Made by a program: the position numbers and the translations under genes. A DNA stretch of 64,000 nt, from NCBI RefSeq assembly GCF_039536325.1, contig NZ_BAAAYO010000012.1:62001-126000 (forward strand), read 5' to 3'. Below are positions 42,697 to 51,288 of the stretch, in pieces. Numbering within the stretch: position 1 is the first letter of the stretch; every line of letters starts with the position of its first letter. Origin of the DNA: Paenibacillus_AB hodogayensis (lineage in GTDB: Bacteria > Bacillota > Bacilli > Paenibacillales > NBRC-103111). The notes below the pieces were generated by a model, which saw nothing but the letters and a program-made list of their open reading frames with translations, was not told where the DNA came from and made no database searches.

Positions 42697-43674
42697 ATGG
42701 AAACGACTCGGGCCCCAGCCGTCGTATTCAACCCACCGGCATTTGAAAACGCTCCCACCAAAACTTCGCGAAAAAAAATGTGGATCCTGCTGCCTCTCGC
42801 TATTTTGTTTGGATTATTTGCCTGCGCCATTCTCGCCTTCCATGGCTATATCGCCTGGATGCTGGCCCGCCCGGCGATCGCCCCGCTCAGCTCCAACCCG
42901 CTTCTGGCCGTCGGTCTTCCCTACGAGGACGTCAGCTTCACGAGCTCCGACGGCGGCAGCGCCCTGAACGGCTGGTTTATCCCCGCCGAAGGCTCCGACA
43001 AAGTGGTCGTCTTCTCCCACGGCTACGGCGGCAACCGCGAAGAGCTGTGGGTCCCTTTGTATAGTTTGGCCAAAGAATTAAACAATCAGCACTTCAACGT
43101 GCTGCTGTTCGACTACGGTTACGTGCAGCCCAATCTGTCCGTCACCGGAGGCGTGCGGGAATCCCGCGAACTGCAGGGCGCGATTGATTTCGTCAAACAC
43201 CAAGGCATGAAGCATACGTACGTCTGGGGCTTCTCCATGGGCGCGGGCACCGCCCTGCAGACGGCGCTGTACAGCAAGGAAATCGAAGCGATGATTCTCG
43301 ACAGCACGTTCCTGCTCGAACCCGATACGATGTTCCACAACATCAAGCAGCAGGTCGATCTGCCGCGATTCCCTTCTTTGCCGCTGATCCGCTTCTTCTT
43401 CCCGATTCTGAACGGCACGAGCATGGAGCAAATTCCGTACCAGACCGTGAAAGAATCGAATTACGCGATTCCACTATTTTTCATCCACGGCAAGAAAGAC
43501 GTCAAGGCCCCCTATGACGTCGTGGAGTTGATATACGAGAATCAGACATCGCCCCGTTCGAGCCTGTGGCTGCTGCCCGAAGGCCGGCACGAGTTGTTGT
43601 ACAAAGCGAACAAAAAAGAATATTTGAAGCGTACGATGGCGTTCTGGAACCGTGTCTCCTCCGACTCTTACTAA
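42697..43674 (+). CDS. Membrane-anchored alpha/beta hydrolase
   Basis: This 325-residue protein has an N-terminal membrane anchor (ILLPLAILFGLFACAILAFH) and an alpha/beta hydrolase fold. The nucleophile elbow is GFSMG, with an oxyanion-hole HGYGG, a likely acid in HGKKD and a catalytic His in EGRHE. ATG 42697 is eight bases after GGAGG. It resembles YqkD/BAAT-type serine hydrolases of unknown substrate. The active domain probably faces outside, judged from the short charged N-terminus. Confidence 0.85.
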   Translation: METTRAPAVVFNPPAFENAPTKTSRKKMWILLPLAILFGLFACAILAFHGYIAWMLARPAIAPLSSNPLLAVGLPYEDVSFTSSDGGSALNGWFIPAEGSDKVVVFSHGYGGNREELWVPLYSLAKELNNQHFNVLLFDYGYVQPNLSVTGGVRESRELQGAIDFVKHQGMKHTYVWGFSMGAGTALQTALYSKEIEAMILDSTFLLEPDTMFHNIKQQVDLPRFPSLPLIRFFFPILNGTSMEQIPYQTVKESNYAIPLFFIHGKKDVKAPYDVVELIYENQTSPRSSLWLLPEGRHELLYKANKKEYLKRTMAFWNRVSSDSY

Positions 43675-43784
43675 CATCATCAAGCGGCTTCGCCCGCTCC
43701 TTTCGCGGTTACATCGTCCGCGCCGCTCTCGCGGGAACGGCGCAGGACTTGGGGCGGCGCCACCGGGACGGGCTTCGGGCTTCG

Positions 43785-44606
43785 TTAATGAAGCAAATGC
43801 CGGCGGAATGACGCAGACGTATGCCGGTCCTCGCGGTCGCATTCCACGCGCAAGGCGCATTTGCCGCATACTTCCTCCCGGCTGGCGGGAGCAGAGTCCG
43901 CCTTCGACGCATACGGGATATAATCGCGCAGCAAGCTTACATAGTCGGCCGCTTTCGCCAGATCCTCCGGTTGGGGCCGGAAGACGTAGCGGTTGCCGCT
44001 TAGCACACCGAACAGCTCGATCCGCCCGGGCAATGCGCCGAACGCCTCGCTGCAAAACAGGACAGCCAGATGACGGAACCCTGCGATAACCGCCGGATCG
44101 TCGTCGACGACATATTTTTGCAAAACAAAAGGCTCCGCCGGATCGTCTCCGGGTCGATGGAGCATTTGCACGATAAAAGAAACGTCGGCAGCGACCGCCG
44201 GAATATGGCAGCGGAACGATTCGAACAGCACGATCGGTACGATATCCCGTCCCTCCTCGAGGAAGCGGATGAGATTGTCGATCGTTCTGCTGCGTATAAA
44301 CCAATAGTGGTCCGGCGACTCGAATTTGTACGCCTTATTGCTCCATCTTCTGTCCGCTGAATGCCGGATCATGCGTTGCGTCCGATACTCCGGCAAGGAG
44401 CTGAAGTAGTCGTTGACGATATGGCTGGCCGAATATTGCACGATTTGCCTCCAGCCGATGTCAGCCGCCGTCCGGGCGGAGAGCTCCGTCTTGCGCGCCG
44501 GCATCCGGAACGGACAGCGGAGCAGCTCTTCCAGCCTATAATCTTCGATGAGACGTATCCCCGTTCTGACCGCTCCGCTCTTCGCTTCCGGCGCCCTCGC
44601 AATCAT
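43785..44606 (-). CDS. Four-cysteine protein reminiscent of Cas4/AddB-type PD-(D/E)XK proteins
   Basis: This 273-residue soluble protein has Cys31 near the N-terminus (ELLRCPFR) and Cys247, Cys250 and Cys256 near the C-terminus (CGKCALRVEC). One early and three late cysteines is the arrangement that holds a 4Fe-4S cluster in Cas4, AddB and related nucleases. A clear nuclease ExK motif is not visible, so catalytic activity is doubtful. The start overlaps the flavodoxin stop (ATGA), so it is the last gene of the Fur-box operon. An alternative is an unrelated cysteine-cluster protein. Confidence 0.6.
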   Translation of the reverse strand: MIARAPEAKSGAVRTGIRLIEDYRLEELLRCPFRMPARKTELSARTAADIGWRQIVQYSASHIVNDYFSSLPEYRTQRMIRHSADRRWSNKAYKFESPDHYWFIRSRTIDNLIRFLEEGRDIVPIVLFESFRCHIPAVAADVSFIVQMLHRPGDDPAEPFVLQKYVVDDDPAVIAGFRHLAVLFCSEAFGALPGRIELFGVLSGNRYVFRPQPEDLAKAADYVSLLRDYIPYASKADSAPASREEVCGKCALRVECDREDRHTSASFRRHLLH

Positions 44607-45052
44607 TTCACGCCTGTGGCGGCCGCCGCCACCTGCCTGCCCAGCTCCCGGCAAGCTTCCTTTTCCTCCGAGGTCGGGCCCAGCTCGACCTTTAAAGGCG
44701 GAGCGATTCGGACCGTGTCCATCTCCTCCAGCTTCTCTACAAGCAGATCGACCGCTTTGCCGAATTCCGGATACGAGGAGTCCGCGGAGCCGAAGACGGC
44801 GGAATATTTGCCGGAGAGATCCAGATCGTCGAGTTCGTCATAAAAATCGAGAAATTCGTCCGGCAGCTCGCCGTCTCCCCACGTATAAGCGCCGAGCACG
44901 AATGCGTCGTATTGCGTCAATTCCGATGCGTTGGCATCGAGCACGTTTTTCAGGACAACCTCCGCCCCTGCTTCGCGAATTCCTTCCGCGACCGCATCGG
45001 CCATATCTTCCGTATTGCCCGTCATGCTTGCAAAAACGACAATGACTTTCAT
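44603..45052 (-). CDS. Flavodoxin
   Basis: The 149-residue protein has the short-chain flavodoxin fold and FMN phosphate loop SMTGNTEDMA near residues 9-18. LGAYTWGDGELPDEFLDFYD and FGSADSSYPEFGKA form the isoalloxazine-binding loops. Flavodoxin replaces ferredoxin as an electron carrier when iron is scarce, fitting the Fur boxes upstream of the operon. GGGGAGGA precedes ATG 45052. It is coupled to the next gene by ATGA overlap. Confidence 0.93.
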   Translation of the reverse strand: MKVIVVFASMTGNTEDMADAVAEGIREAGAEVVLKNVLDANASELTQYDAFVLGAYTWGDGELPDEFLDFYDELDDLDLSGKYSAVFGSADSSYPEFGKAVDLLVEKLEEMDTVRIAPPLKVELGPTSEEKEACRELGRQVAAAATGVK

Positions 45053-45093
45053 GAATCTTGTCCTCCCCAAGTTATATTATCCCAACCGAAGCC

Positions 45094-45186
45094 TTACCCT
45101 TGTCTGCCCGCACCTCGAGCGTACAAGACGACAAGTGCGATATTGACCAGCAGCAAAATAACCGCCGTTGCCAGCAAAAAACTCAC
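45094..45186 (-). CDS. 30-residue single-helix membrane peptide
   Basis: A GTG at 45186 with GGAAGGAGGGG upstream opens a 30-residue frame: one transmembrane helix (LLATAVILLLVNIALVVLYA) and a short basic tail. The start lies one base after the stop of the preceding gene, and the flavodoxin gene follows 41 bases later, so it is embedded in the operon. It could be a small subunit or regulator of a membrane complex. I do not recognise a family. Confidence 0.6.
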   Translation of the reverse strand: MSFLLATAVILLLVNIALVVLYARGAGRQG

Positions 45187-45187
45187 G

Positions 45188-45535
45188 TCAACCCCTCCTT
45201 CCGTCCTTCGCGCACAGCTCGGGCAGCAAAATATCTTCTTCTTGCTTCAGCACCGTGTCATAGCAGGAGCATTCGTAGCGAATGATGCCCGAAGCGGGCA
45301 AATTGGCAATAATCGCTCCGTACCAGTCGATATGTACGCGTTCAAACTGTTCTCCCGTCAGCTCCCACCGGGTCGTGACGATATATTCCTCGTACTGCTC
45401 AGGACTTCGGGCCGAAAGCACCTCAATCGAGGTCCATTTGCGAATGCCGAACCGCGGCTTGAACGCCTCGATTCCGCTCAGCATGCTTTTGCCGCAGCCA
45501 TGCCTCAGACACAGCCGCTGTACGACGACAATCAC
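45188..45535 (-). CDS. Unknown protein of the Fur-box operon
   Basis: The 115-residue soluble protein starts with GTG 45535 after AGGAGGAGGG. It contains four cysteines (RLCLRHGCGK, RYECSCYD region, LPELCAKD), some of which may bind metal. It is 15 bases after the beta-propeller gene and one base before the small membrane peptide. I do not recognise the family. Confidence 0.75.
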   Translation of the reverse strand: MIVVVQRLCLRHGCGKSMLSGIEAFKPRFGIRKWTSIEVLSARSPEQYEEYIVTTRWELTGEQFERVHIDWYGAIIANLPASGIIRYECSCYDTVLKQEEDILLPELCAKDGRRG

Positions 45536-45550
45536 GCCGATCCCTCCTCC

Positions 45551-46354
45551 TCATATGGATTCGATGCCCCGGAACAGCGTAGCCATCACTAGCGTTTCCC
45601 CATCCCAGTCGGCATCAGCCACAGGGAAGCCGAGTCTGACCGGAAGCAGCGCGACGCTGTCGCGGAACATCCCGAGCCGGAACAGTCCTTTATCGGTACA
45701 GGCGTATACATCCCGGCCTTTGGAAATCAGGCTGACGATAAAAATACCGGGGAGCCTGAACGTGTCAAACCCTCCTCGCCGATTGCCTACGATAAGCTGA
45801 CCGCAACCTCCCGATCCGACAAGCCGGCCCCGGTATACCGCCACGCTCGTTACGGCGTCCGCAAGGACGAATTCCATCCATTCGCCGGTCAGCCGATCGT
45901 AGAGAGCCATGCCGTTATCGCGGCCGGCTACGATGAATTGGGGCAAATAAAGCAGGTCGTAGATGATCGAATCGGGATACGCCCAGTTCAGCCAGCCGTC
46001 TTCCGTCCGGCACCAGATGCCGTAATGGGTAGCGGCCAGCATCCGCCCGCCGCCTCCTTCCAGAAAGCCGTAAGCGGGGACGGCTACGTCGGTTGCCTCC
46101 CAACGATCTCTGTTATATACGTACAGTCCTTTGCTCGTGCATGCCGTAAGCACGCCACGGTTCACCGACAGCCGGTTGACGGTGGCGCCTTCGGGCCACT
46201 CCCGCTCCAGCGCCTCCCATTCTCCGTTCGGGTCGATGCGGTATACGCCTTGACCGAGCGAAGAGGCGTATAGAGCGGCATCGGGCGCGACCGCTACGGA
46301 CGATACATGAGGAAACTTATCGTTCCAAGCGCGGGGTATGGCATGGCGCGGCAT
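45551..46354 (-). CDS. Beta-propeller-like protein, first gene of the Fur-box operon
   Basis: The 267-residue protein has no signal peptide. It has repeated four-stranded blades of the kelch/two-component-propeller type (YASSLGQGVYRIDPNGEWEA, TACTSKGLYVYNRDRWEA, AATHYGIWCRTEDGWL, YACTDKGLFRLGMFRD), about six repeats of 40 residues. Propellers usually bind partners rather than catalyse. GAAGGGAG precedes ATG 46354. Two Fur boxes lie 25-60 bases upstream. Confidence 0.78.
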   Translation of the reverse strand: MPRHAIPRAWNDKFPHVSSVAVAPDAALYASSLGQGVYRIDPNGEWEALEREWPEGATVNRLSVNRGVLTACTSKGLYVYNRDRWEATDVAVPAYGFLEGGGGRMLAATHYGIWCRTEDGWLNWAYPDSIIYDLLYLPQFIVAGRDNGMALYDRLTGEWMEFVLADAVTSVAVYRGRLVGSGGCGQLIVGNRRGGFDTFRLPGIFIVSLISKGRDVYACTDKGLFRLGMFRDSVALLPVRLGFPVADADWDGETLVMATLFRGIESI

Positions 46355-46378
46355 CGGACAGCGCTCCCTTCACTATAT

Positions 46379-46414
46379 TGATAACAATTCTCATTATATT
46401 GATAATGATTATCA
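46379..46414 (-). promoter_or_regulatory. Tandem Fur boxes
   Basis: TGATAATGATTATCA (46400-46414) is a perfect 7-1-7 Fur box. TGATAACAATTCTCA (46379-46393) matches 13 of 15 positions. They lie immediately upstream of the beta-propeller gene and would make the five-gene operon iron-repressed. Confidence 0.85.
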
Positions 46415-46424
46415 GTGTCAAGAA

Positions 46425-46455
46425 CAAAAAAACCAGCCCTTTCGGACCGGCTTCG
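46425..46455 (-). terminator. Terminator of folE
   Basis: On the minus strand AAGCCGGTCC, loop GAAA and GGGCTGGTTT form a 10-pair stem with wobbles, followed by a T tract. Confidence 0.75.
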
Positions 46456-46479
46456 ACGTGCCTCTTTCAAATTGCGCGA

Positions 46480-47073
46480 TTAATCCTTAACCAGCGATAA
46501 AAACTCCGAACGCAGCGCGGAATCGGTGGCGAATTGCCCCCGTACGGCGGACGTCACCGTCTTGCTGCCCGGCTTCTTGACTCCGCGGGAGCACATGCAT
46601 AGATGCTCGCCCTCCACGATGACCATGACGCCATGAGGCTTCAACACTTCGACGAGAATATTGGCGATATCCGACGTAATGCGCTCCTGTACCTGAAGCC
46701 GCCGCGTTACCGCCTCGACGAGCCGGGCAAACTTGCTCAAGCCGGCAATTTTGCCGCTGGGCAAATAGCCGACATGAATTTTACCGAAGAAGGGCGCCAT
46801 ATGATGCTCGCATTGGCTATAATACACAATGTCCTTAATAATGACGAGTTCCTCGTGCTTCTCATCGAACGTGACGCCGAGCACCTCGCGGGGGTCTATG
46901 GAATAGCCCGCGAATATTTCCTCGTACATCCGGGTAACCCGGGCCGGCGTCTCGAGCAGCCCTTCCCGCTCGACATCCTCACCGATCAGGCGCAAAATCT
47001 CGCGAACATGCTCTTCGATGCGTTCCCGGTTGCGATCCACATGATCGTTACGATAATCTTTCACTCCAGCCAT
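46480..47073 (-). CDS. folE: GTP cyclohydrolase I
   Basis: The 197-residue enzyme converts GTP to dihydroneopterin triphosphate for folate (or queuosine) synthesis. Zinc ligands are visible in YYSQCEHHMAPF and HLCMCSRGV; signature GKIHVGYLPSGKIAGLSK and the C-terminal KTVTSAVRGQF are typical. GAGGAGGAGGG precedes the ATG. queG in the same gene string makes a pterin/queuosine link possible. The terminator after it closes the string. Confidence 0.95.
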   Translation of the reverse strand: MAGVKDYRNDHVDRNRERIEEHVREILRLIGEDVEREGLLETPARVTRMYEEIFAGYSIDPREVLGVTFDEKHEELVIIKDIVYYSQCEHHMAPFFGKIHVGYLPSGKIAGLSKFARLVEAVTRRLQVQERITSDIANILVEVLKPHGVMVIVEGEHLCMCSRGVKKPGSKTVTSAVRGQFATDSALRSEFLSLVKD

Positions 47074-47116
47074 TGGTTTCCCTCCTCCTCGCCTTGCGCG
47101 GGAGATGCAGCGTCTC

Positions 47117-47326
47117 TTATTTCCACTTCTGGTTTTTCATCATACTCTGCATTTGCTGCATCTGTTTCTTGTTTAGGTTATAGCCCATCTTCTTAGCCAT
47201 TTGCTGCAGCATCTCCGGATTCGACTGCATCGCTTCCATCTGCCTGCGCAAGTAGTACACGCCGATAAAAAAACCGCCCACCAGACCGGCGATCAATGTC
47301 ACAATGGGAATAATCCAAGCCCACAT
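47117..47326 (-). CDS. YneF-family (UPF0154) membrane protein
   Basis: The 69-residue protein has one N-terminal transmembrane helix (IIPIVTLIAGLVGGFFIGVY) and a Met/Gln-rich cytoplasmic tail (PEMLQQMAKKMGYNLNKKQM), the YneF signature. The function is unknown. GGGGTGA precedes the ATG. Confidence 0.9.
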   Translation of the reverse strand: MWAWIIPIVTLIAGLVGGFFIGVYYLRRQMEAMQSNPEMLQQMAKKMGYNLNKKQMQQMQSMMKNQKWK

Positions 47327-47413
47327 TCCGATTCACCCCAACATATGTTTCTATTATCTGTCGAAACCCCTTCATCATAGCATGAGACCGGACCGACTTC
47401 AAATCGCTTTTGG

Positions 47414-48445
47414 CTAACTTAACACGCTCTCTACAAATACGGTCGTATGCTTGGCCAGATCGATCTCCTTGACCTCGATTTCCTCTCCGACCTGCCGCAC
47501 GACGCGGACGACAGGGCGCCCCGGAAGCCCGCGGTGCTGGCCGACCACGACGCCGGTTTCCTTCGTGGAAAGCCGCACGGACGTGCCTGTCGGGTAGATG
47601 GAGACGGTACGAAGGAAATGAATCAAGACGTCGCGGCTGAGCGCCGTTCCCGCCATCGCCATCATATGCTCGCAAGCTTCATGCGGCAGCATCCTTTTGC
47701 CTCGGTCCGACAAATTGTTAAGCAAATTGTCGAACATGTTGGCTACGGCCACAATCTGTGCATAAATGTGAATCTGATCCCCCATCAGCTTGCGAGGAAA
47801 GCCTTCGCCGTTCGGCGCTTCATGATGCTGCAGCGCCACATGGGCAATCAGCAGATTGAACTCCTGCTTCTGCTTGAGCAGTTCGAAGCCTCTCCACGTA
47901 TGGTGGCGCCTCGGGTCCTCCGACTCGTCGTCGACCAGCCGCTCCACCTTGCCCACATCGTGCAGCAAAGCTCCGATAGCCAGCTCTTTCAGATGGGCCG
48001 GGCTCAAATTCATGTTCAATCCAATCATCGTCGACATCGTGCAGACGTTCAGCGCATGCACATAAGCTTCGTTATCCTTGGTCCGGATATCCGACAGTTG
48101 GATCAGCACTTCGCGGTTGCGGGTCACATCCTCCAGCAAAGCGTCGATGCTAAGGCTCACCGAGCGCGTATCGAACGCCTTGCCGGATTTGACCGTATCG
48201 AACGTTTCCAGCATCTGCTTCATGACCTGACGCTTCGTCTCGTCGGACAGCACCTCGGGAATTTCCACGTCCGCCAAGGTCGGGTCCTTGATATACAGCA
48301 TCGTCGCCCCGATCCGGTTCAGCGTATTAATCATATACACGGTCAGTTGAACGCCCTCGGACAACAAAACCGTTCCGTTGCTGGCAAATATCGCTTTGCC
48401 CAAAAATTGTCCGGATTCCACCTGATCGATGTTCACGTATTTCAA
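47414..48445 (-). CDS. HD-GYP domain protein, probable cyclic-di-GMP phosphodiesterase
   Basis: The 343-residue protein has an HD motif LLHDVGK near residue 160 and a GYP-type motif HHEAPNGEGFP near 210. Metal-binding histidines are in HHTWRG and ALQHHE. The C-terminal 60 residues form a small beta domain (TGTSVRLSTKETGVVVG). The start is TTG 48445 behind GGGGG, 30 bases after queG. HD-GYP proteins degrade cyclic-di-GMP; here the GYP triad is GFP, a common variant. Confidence 0.88.
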   Translation of the reverse strand: MKYVNIDQVESGQFLGKAIFASNGTVLLSEGVQLTVYMINTLNRIGATMLYIKDPTLADVEIPEVLSDETKRQVMKQMLETFDTVKSGKAFDTRSVSLSIDALLEDVTRNREVLIQLSDIRTKDNEAYVHALNVCTMSTMIGLNMNLSPAHLKELAIGALLHDVGKVERLVDDESEDPRRHHTWRGFELLKQKQEFNLLIAHVALQHHEAPNGEGFPRKLMGDQIHIYAQIVAVANMFDNLLNNLSDRGKRMLPHEACEHMMAMAGTALSRDVLIHFLRTVSIYPTGTSVRLSTKETGVVVGQHRGLPGRPVVRVVRQVGEEIEVKEIDLAKHTTVFVESVLS

Positions 48446-48475
48446 ACGAGGAACGCCCCCTACTTCTACAGCGTA

Positions 48476-49684
48476 TCAATGTTGCCGATGCCGGTTCGTA
48501 CCCGTCTTGCCTTCCTGCTCGTCCGCCGTCAAGGCCGCCTCCGCAAGGCCGATCCGTTCAATCACTTGGGCATCGGTCTCCCGGCCTGCCGCAACGCGCA
48601 AAGCTTCCCGCGCTTCCTCTCCGCCGATCCTTCCGAGCGCCCACGCCGCCGTGCCGCGCAGGACCGGCCGTTCGTCGGTCAGCAGCACTTCCCGGAGATG
48701 GGTCACGGCCGACTTGTCGCGAAAATTGCCGAGCGCGATAACCGCGTTGCGCTGAATCGGCTTCTTGCCCCTCCATGACGCCGCCGTGTCTCCGTAATCT
48801 TCGCGAAACTGCCGGTTCGACAGCGTCAAGAGCGGCTTGAGCAGCGGCTTCACCTTCTCCGGATCGGGCTGGAGATCGGGCTGGTGGGTCCAGTTTTTCC
48901 CTTTGTTCACCGGACAGACGATCTGACACGTATCGCAGCCGTAGAGACGATTGCCGATCTTGCGCATGAACTCGTCCGACACAAAATCTTTCGTCTGCGT
49001 CACGAACGAGATGCACCGGCTCGAATTCAGCTGCCCCGGCCCGACCAGCGCTTCTGTGGGACAAGCGTCGATGCAGATCGTGCAGTCGCCGCATTGATCG
49101 GTAATCGGCTGGTCGGGAGGAAACGGAATGTTTGTGACCATTTCGCCGAGGTATACCCACGAACCGAATTCCGGCGTAATGATCGCGCAATTTTTACCGC
49201 TCCAGCCGATACCGGCCCGCTGGGCGACGGCGCGGTCGGACAGCGCTCCGGTATCGACCATGCTTTCGATGCGCGCGTCCGGCACCCGTTCGCGGATGAA
49301 CGCCTCCAACGCGGCCATTCTTTTGCGCAGGACGCGGTGGTAATCCTCGCCCCACGACGACCGGGAAATGATGCCCCGATACGCCCCGGGCTCCGACTTG
49401 GGGGGATCGATAAGCTTGGATGGATAGGCGATCGCGATAGAGACGAGCGATTGGGGTCGCTCCAGACTGAGGGCAGGATCGGTCCGTTTGTCGAGATCCG
49501 GCTCCTCGAAGCCGGATTCGAAGCCGCGCTCCCGGTGCCGCAGCAGCATCTGCTTCAACTCGACGAACGGCTCCGCGGACGCGAAGCCGATCTTGTCGAT
49601 GCCAAGCTCGTCCAATGCCCCGCGAATTTCCTCCTTCAGCATCGCCCAACGCTTCTCCGTCACCCGCTCCGTCGTAACGCTCAT
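48476..49684 (-). CDS. queG: Epoxyqueuosine reductase
   Basis: This 402-residue cobalamin- and iron-sulfur-dependent enzyme performs the last step of queuosine synthesis in tRNA. Two 4Fe-4S motifs are visible: CGDCTICIDACPTEAL and CDTCQIVCPVNKG. The B12-binding region includes YHRVLRKRMAALEAFIRERV, and the family C-terminal HEAT repeats are present (VTHLREVLLTDERPVLRG). ATG 49684 is preceded by GAGGTGAAAGGC; GTG 49693 overlaps that site. It lies 10 bases after rnhA. Confidence 0.95.
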   Translation of the reverse strand: MSVTTERVTEKRWAMLKEEIRGALDELGIDKIGFASAEPFVELKQMLLRHRERGFESGFEEPDLDKRTDPALSLERPQSLVSIAIAYPSKLIDPPKSEPGAYRGIISRSSWGEDYHRVLRKRMAALEAFIRERVPDARIESMVDTGALSDRAVAQRAGIGWSGKNCAIITPEFGSWVYLGEMVTNIPFPPDQPITDQCGDCTICIDACPTEALVGPGQLNSSRCISFVTQTKDFVSDEFMRKIGNRLYGCDTCQIVCPVNKGKNWTHQPDLQPDPEKVKPLLKPLLTLSNRQFREDYGDTAASWRGKKPIQRNAVIALGNFRDKSAVTHLREVLLTDERPVLRGTAAWALGRIGGEEAREALRVAAGRETDAQVIERIGLAEAALTADEQEGKTGTNRHRQH

Positions 49685-49694
49685 GCCTTTCACC

Positions 49695-50132
49695 TCAAGT
49701 CAGGCGCTTAATCGCTTCCCGAGCCAATAAATCGCAATGATTGTTGAACTCGTTGTCGCTATGTCCTTTAACTTTAATATACTCCACCTTGTGCGTTTCC
49801 ATAAGCTGGAGCAGCCGTTTCCACAGGTCCTGATTTTCCACGGGCTGCCCTTTGCTGTTTTTCCAGCCGTTTTTCAGCCAGCCCTTGAACCAGCCTTTCT
49901 GAAAGCAGTTCACCAGGTAGGCCGAATCGCTGTACAGCTTGATGGCGCACGATTCCTTGAGCACGCCGATCGATTCGATCGCGGCCAGCAGCTCCATCCG
50001 GTTATTCGTCGTATGCTTCTCGCCCCCGGACATTTCCTTGCGGTTGCCGGCATAGAACAAAATCGCGCCCCAGCCCCCCGGTCCGGGGTTGCCGGAGCAC
50101 GCTCCATCCGTATAGATCTCCACTTCCTTCAC
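49695..50132 (-). CDS. rnhA: Ribonuclease HI
   Basis: The 145-residue enzyme has active-site carboxylates in IYTDGACSGNPGPGGW, NNRMELLAAIES and YSDSAYLVN, with the downstream Asp in NNHCDLLAREA. It degrades RNA in RNA-DNA hybrids. The start is GTG 50132, directly abutting the lepB stop, with GGGAGG inside the end of lepB. Confidence 0.94.
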   Translation of the reverse strand: MKEVEIYTDGACSGNPGPGGWGAILFYAGNRKEMSGGEKHTTNNRMELLAAIESIGVLKESCAIKLYSDSAYLVNCFQKGWFKGWLKNGWKNSKGQPVENQDLWKRLLQLMETHKVEYIKVKGHSDNEFNNHCDLLAREAIKRLT

Positions 50133-50735
50133 TTACAGTCCTCCCACTTGGTGAATCGGCCACAGGATGAAGTCCGCCCTGCCCTGAATCGCTTTCTCGC
50201 TTACGGTGCCGAAGATGCGGCTGTCCTTGCTGGCCCCTTGATGACGGTTATCTCCCATGACGAAGTATTTCCCTTCCTCCACGATCACCTGGGCGCGGTC
50301 GCCATCCTCGATCTTGATATCGGTGTACGTTTCCGTTACCGTTTCCCCGTTCACATACAGCTTGCCCCCGCGAATTTCCACCTTGTCCCCGGGAATGGCG
50401 ACGACCCGCTTCACCAAATACTGGCGGTCGACCGACTGCATGTCCGGGTCTTTCAAAATAACAACGTCCCCCCGATCCGGGTGCCCGATCAGGAATGCGA
50501 ATTTATTGACGAACAGCCACTCCTTCTCCCGCAGCGTCGGCTCCATCGAATGTCCTTTGACCGTGGACAGATTGAAGACGAACATGTTCAGCAAAATCAC
50601 GATGACGAGCGCAACCGCAATCGATTTCGTCCAATCCCACAGCTCCGCGGCCAAGCTTCGCTCCGGCGCCTGGCCGGTCGCCGCCACCGTTTGCTGCACC
50701 GCATCGCGGCCGTCCTGGCTTTCGTAAGCGTCCAT
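50133..50735 (-). CDS. lepB: Signal peptidase I
   Basis: The 200-residue type I signal peptidase has one N-terminal transmembrane helix (IAVALVIVILLNMFVFNL), catalytic Ser in GHSMEPTL and catalytic Lys in YLVKRVVAIPGD. The C-terminal GDNRHQGASKDSRIFG is typical. It removes Sec signal peptides. GGAGGG precedes the ATG, one base after the stop of the DUF402 gene. Confidence 0.95.
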   Translation of the reverse strand: MDAYESQDGRDAVQQTVAATGQAPERSLAAELWDWTKSIAVALVIVILLNMFVFNLSTVKGHSMEPTLREKEWLFVNKFAFLIGHPDRGDVVILKDPDMQSVDRQYLVKRVVAIPGDKVEIRGGKLYVNGETVTETYTDIKIEDGDRAQVIVEEGKYFVMGDNRHQGASKDSRIFGTVSEKAIQGRADFILWPIHQVGGL

Positions 50736-50736
50736 C

Positions 50737-51288
50737 TCATCCCTCCGGCCCTTCGTTTTTCCACAGCTCGTAATACGCGAGCGCTTGCTCGTTGCGAAAC
50801 GGAGGTCCTCCCCGCTTCAGCCGTCCAAGCACGGCATCCAGCCCGCGCTTCACTTTGCGCTCCACCATGTCCGAATAGTGGTAATTGTGCTTGTGCAGCT
50901 CATACTCTTCCTGGTCCACCACCTGGGTATAGCCGTCAGGCGTGCGAATGACGTCCAGGTCGTAATCGATGTAAGTAATGACTCCGCTGTTTACATAAGG
51001 GGGAGAAGCAATATTGCAATAATAACGAATGCCTTGATCCTCGAGCAAAGAAACGACATTAAACCATTGCCCGGGTATAAAAAAGGTGACGGACGGGATT
51101 TTGCTTGTCCATTCTTTGCCGTCGCGTTCCCGGATCGGCGTCTGGCTGTTGATCAGCACGATCATCGACTCGGCTTGGTGCTCGGGAACGAGCAGCGACT
51201 CCGGAACCCGCCAGTTTTCAAGCCACATTCGATGAAGATGGCCGTCGTGTTTGAAACTCTTGATACGATAAGGGGTGAATGAGTTCAT
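50737..51288 (-). CDS. DUF402-domain protein (nucleoside tri-/diphosphatase-like)
   Basis: The 183-residue protein has the DUF402/Ntdp pattern: PSVTFFIPGQWFNVVSLLED, YCNIASPPYVNSGVITYIDY, DYDLDVIRTPDG, with conserved Asp residues that bind metal. Close relatives such as YgaC are nucleoside di/triphosphatases. AAAGGG precedes ATG 51288; an in-frame TTG at 51294 overlaps it. First gene of the lepB-rnhA-queG string. Confidence 0.88.
   Translation of the reverse strand: MNSFTPYRIKSFKHDGHLHRMWLENWRVPESLLVPEHQAESMIVLINSQTPIRERDGKEWTSKIPSVTFFIPGQWFNVVSLLEDQGIRYYCNIASPPYVNSGVITYIDYDLDVIRTPDGYTQVVDQEEYELHKHNYHYSDMVERKVKRGLDAVLGRLKRGGPPFRNEQALAYYELWKNEGPEG

Noticed and set aside
47447..48778. 443-residue plus-strand frame
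   Set aside because: It is antisense to the HD-GYP and queG genes and lacks any motif.
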